64,000 bases of DNA from JAYKJB01 sp035284745 [NCBI: Candidatus Sericytochromatia bacterium] (GTDB lineage Bacteria; Cyanobacteriota; Sericytochromatia; S15B-MN24), in the NCBI GenBank assembly GCA_035284745.1, contig JAYKIL010000014.1, positions 124,001-188,000 on the forward strand, given 5' to 3'. The notes under the pieces were generated by a model that was not told the DNA's origin, did no database searches, and saw only the letters and a list, made by a program, of their open reading frames with translations. A program made the translations under genes and the position numbers. Of this stretch, positions 17,396-25,965 are shown in pieces (positions within the stretch are counted from its first letter, which is position 1; every line of letters begins with the position of its first letter).

Positions 17396-19129
17396 TCAGG
17401 GTTCCAAGCCTGCAATGCGCTGAACTCTTCCCGCGTAGGCGGCATCGCGCACGACGCGCCCGACGCCTAAATGTTTATCTAAAAACAATCGCAATGCTTC
17501 CTCTTCGACGGCCCGGCGTTCCCCATCGGCCTCGCATGCGACGTCCTGTGCATAGGCGACCGCCAACAGGGCGTGGGCAAGAGCCTCCGCGTGAGGGCGC
17601 AACATCAAGGCCCCGACCCCCGCGTCTGCCTCTTGCGCGATCGCAGGCCATTCGCGTTCAAATCGCTCCAGTGCAGCGAAAGCGGGCAGCAAAGACTGGC
17701 ACAAGTCATCGAGCGGAAGCAAACGCGCTCTGAGTCCGCTCAGAAAGCCTTCCCGGAGAGCCGGGCGCTGAAAGTCTCGGAGTGTTTGGGCCACCAACGT
17801 GTTGTGCGTCCCTTCCCAATTTTCGTAGACAACGTTGTCGCGCAACAATCGCGGCAGCACAGAAAAAGACTCGATGGCACCATTCCCCCCCAAAGTTTCG
17901 ATCGCCGCCAGCACGACGCGATGCGAATGTTGACACGTGATCATCTTCAGCAAATTGATCGAAACGCGCACAAACGCCCGCTCTGGCTCATCCACAAGGC
18001 CCGCCTCCACACGATCCAAGGCCGCCGCCGTGTCCAAAGAAGCAGCCAACATCACAGCGGACGTCACATACGTGTGGGCCAGCATCTCCTGGACAAGAGG
18101 ATAGTCTGAAATGGGGCGCCCGAAAGCCATTCGCGCCCGGGCATAACCACTTGCCACGAGGTGTGCGCGACGCGCAATTCCTGCGCAACCCGTCGAATTA
18201 TATAGTCGCGACGTGTTGATGACGTAATTCATCACGTGCTTGAATCCGTCGTGCACTTGGCCGATGGCGTAGGCCACCGCCCCCTCAAAATCTATTTCCG
18301 CCGAAGGCATCGACCGCGTGCCGAGCTTTTCTTTCAGGCGACGTAAGAAAAAATAATTCACGCGGCCGTCTTCTAAATATCTCGGCACCAAGAACAAACC
18401 CAATCCCGCCGTACCCGATGGGCCGCCAGCATAACGGGCAGTCATCAAAATGAGGTCGGCGCCGGCATTGGAGCAGAACCATTTCTCGCCAAAAATACGC
18501 CAGCGGGTGGTTCCCCATTCCTCGCCGTCCGGGTGGGCCTCCACCGCGTTCGCCCCGACGTCGGACCCACCCTGCAGTTCGGTAAGAAACTGAGCGCCAT
18601 CCAGCCTTTCCCCCCACACATCCCTCAGAACAGCAGGCAGAAAGCGCGCGCGCAGGGCCTCCGATGCAGCCCCCTGAAGGGCCTTGACCACACCAGCCGT
18701 GCAGGCCACCGGACAATTATGCCCCGCTTCTCCCGCGTGACTGCTGAGATAGAATAGCGCCTGGGCACGCAAATTCGCCGGGCGCTCGCCATAGGTCGAA
18801 ATCAGCCGCCCGTCCTGATAAATAGCGCGGCCACACGCGTCATAGCTCGGATGGTTTTCCAACGCCTCGCGCCGCTCACCCACCGGGCTAAAACGGTCGA
18901 GCCGGGGCAGATTCCCGTCGCGGTTGTTGACGATGGCTGCCTGGTCCAAGACATTCGCCGCAATACCCCCAAAGAACTCAAAATGAGGCTGATGAGCGTG
19001 GAAATGTTCCGTCGGCATCAGGCGCTGAAGCAGGCGCTGCAATTGACGGTTATGCGTGTAGAAATTGGCAGGTTGACACGCGAGCCATTTTTGCATTTCT
19101 GCCCGCGCGCGCGCGTGCCGTTCCGCCAT
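17396..19129 (-). CDS. AidB-like acyl-CoA dehydrogenase
   Basis: 577 aa, the size of the AidB subgroup rather than normal 380-aa acyl-CoA dehydrogenases. ATG 19129 follows GGGAGG with 7-nt spacing. Seen: the N-terminal helical region, LTELQGGSDVGAN (the flavin-binding FxTEPxxGSD equivalent), WRIFGEKWFCSNAGAD, then GRPISDYPLVQEMLA and the C-terminal IETLGGNGAIESFSVLPRLLRDN with VYENWEGTHN, characteristic of AidB and its relatives. AidB binds DNA and FAD and has been linked to protection from alkylating agents; other relatives oxidise unusual acyl-CoAs. Which applies here is unknown. It is about 180 bp upstream of the glycosyltransferase gene. Confidence 0.85.
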   Translation of the reverse strand: MAERHARARAEMQKWLACQPANFYTHNRQLQRLLQRLMPTEHFHAHQPHFEFFGGIAANVLDQAAIVNNRDGNLPRLDRFSPVGERREALENHPSYDACGRAIYQDGRLISTYGERPANLRAQALFYLSSHAGEAGHNCPVACTAGVVKALQGAASEALRARFLPAVLRDVWGERLDGAQFLTELQGGSDVGANAVEAHPDGEEWGTTRWRIFGEKWFCSNAGADLILMTARYAGGPSGTAGLGLFLVPRYLEDGRVNYFFLRRLKEKLGTRSMPSAEIDFEGAVAYAIGQVHDGFKHVMNYVINTSRLYNSTGCAGIARRAHLVASGYARARMAFGRPISDYPLVQEMLAHTYVTSAVMLAASLDTAAALDRVEAGLVDEPERAFVRVSINLLKMITCQHSHRVVLAAIETLGGNGAIESFSVLPRLLRDNVVYENWEGTHNTLVAQTLRDFQRPALREGFLSGLRARLLPLDDLCQSLLPAFAALERFEREWPAIAQEADAGVGALMLRPHAEALAHALLAVAYAQDVACEADGERRAVEEEALRLFLDKHLGVGRVVRDAAYAGRVQRIAGLEP

Positions 19130-19178
19130 CCCGTTGCCTCCCGTCACGTGGGTTATCCGAAGCGCTGACAGCTTCTCT

Positions 19179-21860
19179 CTATTTATCGCCTTCGAAGCCC
19201 GCTAATGTCGCTTGCGCCGCCGCCAAGCGGGCAATCGGTACGCGAAACGGTGAGCAGCTGACGTAATCGAGGCCTAATTCCTCGCAAAAAGTAATAGAAC
19301 TTGGTTCCCCCCCATGCTCCCCGCAAACGCCCAACTTCAAAGTGCCATTCACAGACCGACCTTTGTCGACGGCGATGCGCATCAATGCGCCCACGCCCTC
19401 TCGGTCGAGCACCTCAAAAGGATTGTGAGGCAAAATTTTGAGGTCCGTATACCGCGTGAGAAACTTTCCTTCCGCGTCATCACGGCTATAGCCGAAAGTC
19501 ATCTGGGTGAGGTCGTTTGTTCCGAATGAGAAAAACTGGGCCTCTCGGGCCACCTGATCGGCCGTCAGGGCTGCGCGGGGAAGTTCAATCATCGTGCCGA
19601 ATCGATATTCCACCTCGCAGCCTTGTTCAGCCATGACCGTGCGTGCCACGCCTTCGAGTTGCGCGCGCACCCGCGCGAGTTCATTGACGTGCCCAACCAA
19701 CGGAATCATCACCTCAGGCACGACGTGCACCCCCTCGCGATGCAACTCACAGGCAGCTTCGAAAATGGCTCGAACCTGCATCTCGTTAATTTCTGGAAAG
19801 GTCAAACCCAAGCGACAGCCGCGCAGCCCCATCATGGGGTTTGCCTCTGAGAGGCGCTCGACCTCACGAAGAAGCTTTTCCCGCTCGGCCAAACGCTCAG
19901 CGTCATCGCCGCTGCACCGCAGAAGGGCCACCTCCGCAATCAATTCGTGTGCATTGGGCAAAAACTCGTGTAGTGGCGGATCGAGCAGGCGAATGGTCAC
20001 GGGCAAACCGCTCATCGCCCGAAAAATGCCCTTGAAGTCGTCTCGCTGCATCGGCAGCAAATCGTTTAAGGCCTTGCGTCGCTCAGTTTCGCCCTGAGCC
20101 AAAATCATCCCTTGCACGACGGGCAAACGTTCTGGGGCCATAAACATGTGCTCGGTCCGACACAAACCAATGCCCTCAGCGCCAAACTCTCGAGCCTTCG
20201 CAGCGTCCTCAGGCGTGTCGGCATTGGCTCTCACCCCCAACCGTCGCGTCTCGTCTGCCCAGGTCATCAGCAGATTGAACTCAGGGGAAAGTTCAGGCTC
20301 AATCATCGGCACCTCTCCCGCAATGATTTCCCCGGTGCCCCCATTGATGCTGAGGGTATCCCCTTCGCGAAAAGTGCGTCCTGCCGCTTCCATTGTTTTG
20401 GCGGACAAATTCACGTCCACACCGTCAGCCCCTGCGACGCACGGTCTGCCCATGCCGCGAGCCACTACCGCGGCGTGGCTCGTCATGCCGCCGCGACTGG
20501 TCAGAACACCCTGGGCTTGTATCATACCGTGGATGTCATCGGGGCACGTTTCAACGCGAACCAAAATGACTTTTTCGCCTCGCCGACCTCGACGTTCAGC
20601 CTCATCCGCGTCGAAAACAATCGCCCCGGTCGCGGCGCCGGGTGAGGCAGGCAGGCCCCGGGCCAGAACATCCAGCGCTGCGGTTGGATCGATCCGGCGA
20701 TGAAGCAATTGGTTCAAAGCGCCCGGTTCTACCCGCAACAGGGCTTCCTGATGGGTAATCAGTCCCTCTTGGGCCATTTCCACAGCCACTTTCACCGCCG
20801 CCTGGGCCGTTCGTTTGCCCGTGCGAGTTTGCAGCATATACAGTGTGCCACGCTCCACGGTGAATTCCAGATCCTGCATGTCTCGATAATGGGCTTCAAG
20901 ACGTTCTGCAATCGCCTTAAACTGCGCATAGACTTGGGGCATATCCCGCGCGAGCTCGGCAATGGGTTTGGGAGTACGAATTCCCGCCACCACGTCCTCA
21001 CCCTGCGCATTGGTGAGATATTCGCCATACAGCGCGTTCTCCCCCGTGCTCGGATTCCGCGTGAAAGCAACCCCTGTGCCCGAGTCGTCTCCCATGTTCC
21101 CAAACACCATCGCTTGGACATTCACGGCAGTTCCCAGCGTGTGAGAGATTTTGTGATGGTTGCGGTACGTAATGGCCCGTTCGTTGTTCCAGCTGCGGAA
21201 AACTGCTTCGATCGCCATGCGCAATTGCGCACGGGGGTCCGAGGGGAAGTCAATGCCCAAGTGAGTGACAACCAATCGCTTGTAGGCCGCCACGATCTCC
21301 TTCAGGGTATCAGCATCCAAATCGGTGTCTAATTTGACACCCAAGCGCTGTTTAAATTCTTCCAGCAAATGTTCAAAGTGAGACAGTCTGAAATCGAGCA
21401 CCACGCTCGAGAACATGGCCACAAAACGACGGTATGCATCGTAAGCAAATCGCGGGTTCTCAGTCTGCGCGATGAGGCCCTGAACGGTCTCATCATTCAG
21501 TCCCAGGTTCAAAATGGTATCCATCATCCCCGGCATCGAAAACTTCGAACCCGAGCGCACGGAAATCAACAGGGGATTGCTGGCCCGCCCGAAGCCCTTG
21601 CCTGTCTCTGCTTCCAAGGCCGCAAGGGCGTTTGAAACCGCCTCCCACAAATCTCCGGGCGCCCTTTGCCCCAGGTCGTAATATTCATTGCACACCGTCG
21701 TCGGAATGGTGAACCCAGGAGGAACCGGCAAGCCCGCACGGGTCATCTCTGCCAAATTGGCCCCTTTGCCACCCAAGAGGTCCCTCATTGAGGCGTCACC
21801 CTCTGCAAAGAGATACACTCGCTTGGCAGACGCCTGCGCGGAAGAGGAAGTAGGGGGCAT
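19179..21860 (-). CDS. ppdK: Pyruvate, phosphate dikinase
   Basis: 893 aa. Interconverts pyruvate + ATP + Pi and PEP + AMP + PPi, so it can serve gluconeogenesis or PPi-linked glycolysis. ATG 21860 follows AAAGGAG and overlaps the regulator's stop as TGATG. Domains in order: ATP-grasp nucleotide-binding domain (LLGGKGANLAEMTRAGLPVPPGFTI), the phosphohistidine swivel domain with GGMTSHAAVVARG (His462), and the PEP-binding barrel with GLCRTEHMF, RLLDPPLHEFLP and FGTNDLTQMTFGYSRDD. A Thr next to the catalytic His is the known target of the regulatory kinase encoded just upstream. Confidence 0.96.
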   Translation of the reverse strand: MPPTSSSAQASAKRVYLFAEGDASMRDLLGGKGANLAEMTRAGLPVPPGFTIPTTVCNEYYDLGQRAPGDLWEAVSNALAALEAETGKGFGRASNPLLISVRSGSKFSMPGMMDTILNLGLNDETVQGLIAQTENPRFAYDAYRRFVAMFSSVVLDFRLSHFEHLLEEFKQRLGVKLDTDLDADTLKEIVAAYKRLVVTHLGIDFPSDPRAQLRMAIEAVFRSWNNERAITYRNHHKISHTLGTAVNVQAMVFGNMGDDSGTGVAFTRNPSTGENALYGEYLTNAQGEDVVAGIRTPKPIAELARDMPQVYAQFKAIAERLEAHYRDMQDLEFTVERGTLYMLQTRTGKRTAQAAVKVAVEMAQEGLITHQEALLRVEPGALNQLLHRRIDPTAALDVLARGLPASPGAATGAIVFDADEAERRGRRGEKVILVRVETCPDDIHGMIQAQGVLTSRGGMTSHAAVVARGMGRPCVAGADGVDVNLSAKTMEAAGRTFREGDTLSINGGTGEIIAGEVPMIEPELSPEFNLLMTWADETRRLGVRANADTPEDAAKAREFGAEGIGLCRTEHMFMAPERLPVVQGMILAQGETERRKALNDLLPMQRDDFKGIFRAMSGLPVTIRLLDPPLHEFLPNAHELIAEVALLRCSGDDAERLAEREKLLREVERLSEANPMMGLRGCRLGLTFPEINEMQVRAIFEAACELHREGVHVVPEVMIPLVGHVNELARVRAQLEGVARTVMAEQGCEVEYRFGTMIELPRAALTADQVAREAQFFSFGTNDLTQMTFGYSRDDAEGKFLTRYTDLKILPHNPFEVLDREGVGALMRIAVDKGRSVNGTLKLGVCGEHGGEPSSITFCEELGLDYVSCSPFRVPIARLAAAQATLAGFEGDK

Positions 21861-22702
21861 CAGAACAACTCCTTTCGCTGCAGCAAGTCGAGTATTTCCG
21901 AGGCAGTCTCTTCGATGGCCTTGAAGGTGACATCGACCACCGGACATCGCAAGCGCCGAAACAAGGCATCTGCAAAGCCCAGTTCGTCAGAAATTTTTGC
22001 CCTGTCAGCATAAGCGCTCTCCGGGGGCAATCCAAGATTGGCCAGTCGACTCCCTCGTATCTCGGTTAACATCTCTGGTTTAACCGTCAGCCCCACGATG
22101 CGTCCAGAGGGCAATTCGAAAATTTCTTTGGGTGGATCGGCTCCCGGCACCAGAGGCACGTTCGCGGCCTTAATACCCTGATTTTGCGCCAAATACATAC
22201 ACGTCGGGGTTTTTGAGGTCCTCGAAACCCCCAAAATCACCAGTTCCGCCTGGTGCAAACCGTGAGGGCTCTTGCCATCGTCGTATTTGATGGCAAAGTC
22301 AATCGCATCCATGCGCCGAAAGTATTCCTCATCTTTGGTGTGCATCGCGCCCGCCTGGCGGTTGGGAGCAACCCCCAAAACGTTGGTCAGTTCCCCGATG
22401 AGGTGGCCGAGCAAGTCAACCGTGGGGATGCCGTGACGCTCTGTCGCCGCCAGAAAAGCGTCTCGAACACCGTCTTGCACCATGGTGTAGGCAAAAAGGG
22501 CAGGGCCCTGCGCAGCAGCCAATGCGACCATATTTTCAACCTGTTGAATATGCAAGGCGCGGGGCAAGCGAACAATACGAACGGCTTGGCCTGCAAATTG
22601 CGCGACGCAGGCTTTGGTGACATTTTCAGCCGTTTGTCCGCTGGCATCTGACAGGGTGTACACCGTCAGCGGCGAATCGTGGGAAATGATGGTGCTGAAC
22701 AC
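21860..22702 (-). CDS. ppsR: PPDK/PEP synthase bifunctional regulatory protein (kinase/phosphorylase, DUF299)
   Basis: 280 aa from GTG 22702, which has GAGGAGGG upstream. Members phosphorylate (with ADP) and dephosphorylate (with Pi) a Thr near the catalytic His of PPDK or PEP synthase and so switch the enzyme off and on. Seen: VYTLSDASGQTAENV at the N-terminus and the P-loop-like GVSRTSKTPTCMYLA, followed by AANVPLVPG, all hallmarks of DUF299. The stop overlaps the PPDK start (TGATG), which makes PPDK its clear partner. Confidence 0.95.
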   Translation of the reverse strand: MFSTIISHDSPLTVYTLSDASGQTAENVTKACVAQFAGQAVRIVRLPRALHIQQVENMVALAAAQGPALFAYTMVQDGVRDAFLAATERHGIPTVDLLGHLIGELTNVLGVAPNRQAGAMHTKDEEYFRRMDAIDFAIKYDDGKSPHGLHQAELVILGVSRTSKTPTCMYLAQNQGIKAANVPLVPGADPPKEIFELPSGRIVGLTVKPEMLTEIRGSRLANLGLPPESAYADRAKISDELGFADALFRRLRCPVVDVTFKAIEETASEILDLLQRKELF

Positions 22703-22936
22703 GCCTGCCCTCCTCGGCAAGAGAAGCAGACCCCGTTGTCTGCCCTCTCCCTATACCCAACCGACCAGCAAGCTCCTCACCTCAAAAATAATTGTGACGG
22801 TCTCCCTGAAAAACAGCAAAAAGTTGCCCGCTCGTTTCTCGTCCCGACGCCGCGGTGGAGAGGGAGCGCAAAAAAACAGAGTGGTCATGAGGATGGGTAT
22901 ATGAAGGGCGCAACCCGAGGGAAAGCAGGTATTTTC

Positions 22937-23638
22937 GTGTGCGGCCGCTTCAGTCTCACTCCGCGCGCCATTCCAGAATTGGCCTCGCTGTTTGACATTG
23001 CCCCCGTTGAGATGGCGGGGCGCTGGAATATTGCTCCCACCCAATCCATTGCCATCGTGAGACAGATCCGAGGCACGCGAGAACTCACACGGGCACGCTG
23101 GGGACTTTTGCCTGCCTGGATCCGTCACTCCGCCCGCACCCCCCTCCTTATCAACGCCCGAAGCGAAACCATCGCAGAAAAACCGGCCTTTCGTGACGCT
23201 CTGCGACACCGGCGTTGTCTTGTGCCGGTCGACGGATTTTTCGAGTGGGCACCGCCCCCTGAGGGCGCTCCCCGTCGTTCCGCAAAACAGCCCTACTGGT
23301 TCCGAATATTAAATGACAAACCGTTTGCGCTCGCCGGGCTTTGGGAGGGTGCGTCGGGGGCAGACGAACCGCCCAGCGCGACCTTGATAACCACTGAGGC
23401 CAATGCGTGCGTGGCCCCAGTCCACGATCGCATGCCGGTCATTCTCCCTTCCGACGCCTATGAAGCCTGGCTGTCACCCTTGAACACTGACCCCCGGACG
23501 CTTCTCAAGATGTTGCAACCCTATCCGGCCGCCCTGATGACAGCGACCCCCGTGAATGTCCGTCTGAACGCCGCCCGATACGATGACGAAAGCCTGGTTG
23601 AGCCCGCAGAACCGATCATCCAAACCCGTCTGTTTTGA
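22937..23638 (+). CDS. SRAP domain protein (HMCES/YedK family), abasic-site DNA-protein crosslinker
   Basis: 233 aa if started at GTG 22937. This start is chosen because family members need Cys as residue 2: Met removal exposes the Cys that forms a thiazolidine link to abasic sites in single-stranded DNA, and VCGRFSLTP gives exactly that. An ATG at 22901 with a better ribosome binding site (GAGGAT) would bury the Cys and is noted as the alternative. Further conserved parts: RWNIAPTQ, ARWGLLPAWI, NARSETIAEKPAFRDALRHRRCLVPVDGFFEW (active-site Asn and Glu), and VHDRMPVIL (His). Function: shields abasic sites from error-prone processing. Confidence 0.92.
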   Translation: MCGRFSLTPRAIPELASLFDIAPVEMAGRWNIAPTQSIAIVRQIRGTRELTRARWGLLPAWIRHSARTPLLINARSETIAEKPAFRDALRHRRCLVPVDGFFEWAPPPEGAPRRSAKQPYWFRILNDKPFALAGLWEGASGADEPPSATLITTEANACVAPVHDRMPVILPSDAYEAWLSPLNTDPRTLLKMLQPYPAALMTATPVNVRLNAARYDDESLVEPAEPIIQTRLF

Positions 23639-23757
23639 CACCCCACTACATATTTAATTATTTTTAAACCAAGGGATAAACATTCATTAACCTTTAACCC
23701 CCTGATCCCTCTGTTCGTGGCGCCGGGGCCTTTGTAAACTAAAGAGAGCAACAGAAC

Positions 23758-23840
23758 TGGATCACCCCTTCGCGTGCAGGGCGAATGGTCGTGGGATCCA
23801 TCCGGGGATTGTTTGCCGCACTCAGCCTGTGAAAACAGGC
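23758..23840 (+). other. Possible structured leader upstream of the cytochrome lipoprotein gene
   Basis: TGGATC (23758-23763) can pair with GATCCA (23795-23800), and just after it GCCTGT-GAAA-ACAGGC (23825-23840) forms a perfect 6-bp stem closed by a GAAA tetraloop. The ribosome binding site lies in CCTCCGGAGG (23871-23880), itself self-complementary. It does not match a riboswitch class I can recall. The rest of the 23639-23881 gap is AT-rich at its left end with no clear promoter. Confidence 0.25.
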
Positions 23841-23881
23841 CATTGCCTTGCAACTGCTTTGTCTCCTCCGGAGGACCATTC

Positions 23882-24274
23882 ATGTCGATTCGTACTTGGC
23901 TGATTGCCAGTGTCACCCTGCTCGTCGCAGCCACGATGAGCGCTTGCGCGACCCGAAACCAACCGCTGACTCAATCCCGTCTCGCGGCCACCAGTCGCAT
24001 TCGAAACACACAGCCCGCGACGTTCAAAGCCCAGGTGGCCCCATTGCTCGCCTCTCGCTGCATGGGATGTCATACGCCCGGCGGCCGCGGTTCCAGGGCC
24101 GTTGAAATATTTGATGGCGCCGGCCAGGTCAGCCACAGCAACGTCTCCGAACGTATCGCCCGCATCTACAAGGCGGTCGAGTCGGGCCGTATGCCCCCTC
24201 GTGGGCCCAAATTCACCCCTGACGAACTGGCGGTTCTGCGCACGTGGGCAGAAGCTGGCGCTCAGAACAACTAA
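23882..24274 (+). CDS. Single-heme c-type cytochrome lipoprotein
   Basis: 130 aa from ATG 23882, preceded by CGGAGGA. A lipoprotein signal ends at TMSAC (Cys22). After a short linker comes a compact cytochrome c domain: FKAQVAPLLASRCMGCH holds the single CxxCH heme site, and GRMPPRGP supplies a likely Met ligand, followed by DELAVLRTWAEAGA. This resembles the short cytochrome domains preceded by 'I.pil...C..CH' that are common in surface electron-transfer or sensor proteins. It should be membrane-anchored in the periplasm or at the outer membrane. The gene stands alone, ending in a strong terminator. Confidence 0.88.
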   Translation: MSIRTWLIASVTLLVAATMSACATRNQPLTQSRLAATSRIRNTQPATFKAQVAPLLASRCMGCHTPGGRGSRAVEIFDGAGQVSHSNVSERIARIYKAVESGRMPPRGPKFTPDELAVLRTWAEAGAQNN

Positions 24275-24355
24275 GCAAGTGCTCGTCGGGCGCCCGGGGT
24301 TGAAAAATCATCGTTTCTGAGCGGCCGGAGTCACCCAAACCCTTAAAAAACCACC

Positions 24356-24394
24356 CAGTTTCCGCGCCCGCGTGCGCGGAAACTGTTTTTTTTT
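24356..24394 (+). terminator. Strong Rho-independent terminator after the cytochrome gene
   Basis: A perfect 12-bp GC-rich stem (24356-24367 with 24374-24385) with a 6-nt loop is followed at once by nine T (24386-24394). Confidence 0.93.
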
Positions 24395-24583
24395 CGCAGA
24401 ACCTCGCACAGACGGCACTCGCTAAATGAGCCGTGCATTGTCCCTCACCACCGAGGGCGCGAAAGACAAAAGGACAGGTGAGCGTTCGTCGAGGGCTCAC
24501 CGCTCCGCCCCTGTGAACGCCGAGCATCTTGCGGGTATGGGTAAGCGGTAAGCAGGCGCGCAGCGTTAGGTGAGGGGTGAAAG
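24395..24583 (+). other. Intergenic leader region with a hairpin before the coiled-coil lipoprotein gene
   Basis: No gene is visible. GGTGAGC (24477-24483) and GCTCACC (24495-24501) form a perfect 7-bp stem. No convincing -35/-10 pair or known RNA motif was found; a promoter for the lipoprotein gene must nevertheless lie here because a strong terminator precedes it. Confidence 0.3.
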
Positions 24584-25870
24584 ATGAACAGGCTGTCCGG
24601 GGTGTTGGCATTTTCAATGGTTTTGCTCGGGTGCAATCAGCCTCAGACACCCCCAACCCCTGCCGCCGTGGATGCAGTCCCGTCGGCGACCACCGCGCCC
24701 CTCCTGCCGGGGCGCGTGAAAGTGGTGGGTCAGGTGAAGGTTCCCGTGAACGTCCTGCTCGGCAGTGGCGTTCAACTGATTAGCGACCACGCCTTGGGCT
24801 TGGTGAGTAACAATGCCGCGGGGAATTTTAGAATACTGAACGCGATGTCCTCCAAGCGCTTGACGTCGTTGGGAGGGCAATCGGTGCAAGGCGTTCGCGT
24901 ATTTCTGGCCGATGCCTCCGGGCGCCCTATTCCGGATATCCCTGATGCCATCACCGACGAGAACGCGAGTTTTGAACTTCTTCAGGTGCCTGCAGACGAC
25001 ACTTTCGTCATTGTTGCCGAAGTTCCAACCGCCGAAGGCAAAAGCGCGCAGTTGCGCACGGTCGCCCGGGTTGGGAAATATGGGGCGACCACCTCCCTCG
25101 ATGCCGCCAGCACGCTGGTCAGCTTTAACGTCTTGGAAGGACTTCCGGGTGGAGCCTTGGGAAATTTCAACCCCACCAAGTTTGAAAGTGCCGTGCAAGC
25201 CACCGAGCGGAATCTTCGCCCCGATAATTTGCCGGACTTCACAGACATTTTGGCGATTAAGTCTCGGATGAATGAATTGGCGCAAGCCGTGGCCGAATTG
25301 CGTGATCTTTTGGGTGCAATTCGTTCAGAGTTAGCCGAACTCAGGTCTGCAGTGGAATCATTGAAACCGGAATCCCCTGCGCCCAGCGCTGTGCCGGCCC
25401 CCGCGGCGACTCCTGCCCCCGCCGTCCCCGATAAGGTCGTACCGCCCCCCCAAAACACCCCCAGCGCACCCCCCTCAAGCCTCGTGAGCGTTCCCAGCCC
25501 CCCTCCCCCCCAAAAAGAAGCGGAACAAACGCCGGAACCGCTGCCAGAAAAAACGCCTGCCCCTGTCCCCTCGGCGGTTCCATCAACACCGCCCTCTGCC
25601 GCCACTAACATCCCAACGGGTTGCTCGGGAACTTCGAACCGCCGGTGCCAGATTCCTCCAGGGTTCCCGTTCACAACAGTGGGCGTCCGACCCTTGGGAC
25701 AAGCCACCATCTTCTCGCAAAATTCCGTCAACGGAGGATATGTGCAGCTTGAAATACCGGAAGGATGTCCCATTGAATTTGTAGCGCAGGACCCTTTAGG
25801 GGGCTGGATGCCATTTTTCGGCTCGCTCCAAGGGATTCAGCCCGGGAGCGGCGATTTGCGCCTCTACTAA
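24584..25870 (+). CDS. Lipoprotein with LVSNN segment, beta domain, coiled coil and Pro-rich linker
   Basis: 428 aa with a good ribosome binding site (GAGGGG). Signal ends at VLLGC (Cys17). Order: Pro-rich stretch; GRVKVVGQVKVPVNVLLG; an Asn/Gly-rich DHALGLVSNNAAGNF; a carboxypeptidase-regulatory-like beta domain (VQGVRVFLADASGRPIPDI... to VIVAEVPT) ending in LDAASTLVSFNVLEGL; a coiled coil with heptads (MNELAQAVAELRDLLGAIRS); about 90 residues of Pro/Ala/Ser/Val; and a Cys-containing C-terminal domain with TGCSGTSNRRCQIPPG. The function is unknown; it looks like a surface-exposed stalk protein. The same opening (VRVPIAG, then STLIA) is found in the lipoprotein at 62837, and the LVSNN motif recurs in the next gene. 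Confidence 0.7.
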   Translation: MNRLSGVLAFSMVLLGCNQPQTPPTPAAVDAVPSATTAPLLPGRVKVVGQVKVPVNVLLGSGVQLISDHALGLVSNNAAGNFRILNAMSSKRLTSLGGQSVQGVRVFLADASGRPIPDIPDAITDENASFELLQVPADDTFVIVAEVPTAEGKSAQLRTVARVGKYGATTSLDAASTLVSFNVLEGLPGGALGNFNPTKFESAVQATERNLRPDNLPDFTDILAIKSRMNELAQAVAELRDLLGAIRSELAELRSAVESLKPESPAPSAVPAPAATPAPAVPDKVVPPPQNTPSAPPSSLVSVPSPPPPQKEAEQTPEPLPEKTPAPVPSAVPSTPPSAATNIPTGCSGTSNRRCQIPPGFPFTTVGVRPLGQATIFSQNSVNGGYVQLEIPEGCPIEFVAQDPLGGWMPFFGSLQGIQPGSGDLRLY

Positions 25871-25948
25871 TTTCACACGGGTTTCAACGACACCGCAGAA
25901 GCGAGGGGCTCACCATAAAAAGGGGGGCTTGATGGGTATGTCTTGAAT

Positions 25949-25965
25949 AGGAGGCTGAAGCACTG
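25949..25965 (+). promoter_or_regulatory. AGGAGG ribosome binding site pointing to a CTG start
   Basis: AGGAGG (25949-25954) is 8 nt upstream of CTG 25963. No ATG, GTG or TTG lies at proper distance; the next candidates are TTG 25984 and ATG 25987, 29 and 32 nt away. Starting at CTG gives a complete lipoprotein signal peptide, while starting at TTG or ATG gives only 8-9 residues before the lipid Cys. Confidence 0.5.

Noticed and set aside
23641-23881. Known riboswitch (c-di-GMP, cobalamin, heme-type) in the cytochrome leader
   Set aside because: None of the consensus blocks I know for these classes is present; only generic hairpins are visible.
25360-25610. Short-period C-rich repeats resembling a repeat array
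   Set aside because: Codon-level repetition encoding Pro/Ala/Ser linkers; no direct repeats with unique spacers, so not CRISPR.
24982-25773. Minus-strand open frame of 263 codons
   Set aside because: Gly-rich translation is the complement of the Pro-rich linker of the lipoprotein gene on the plus strand.
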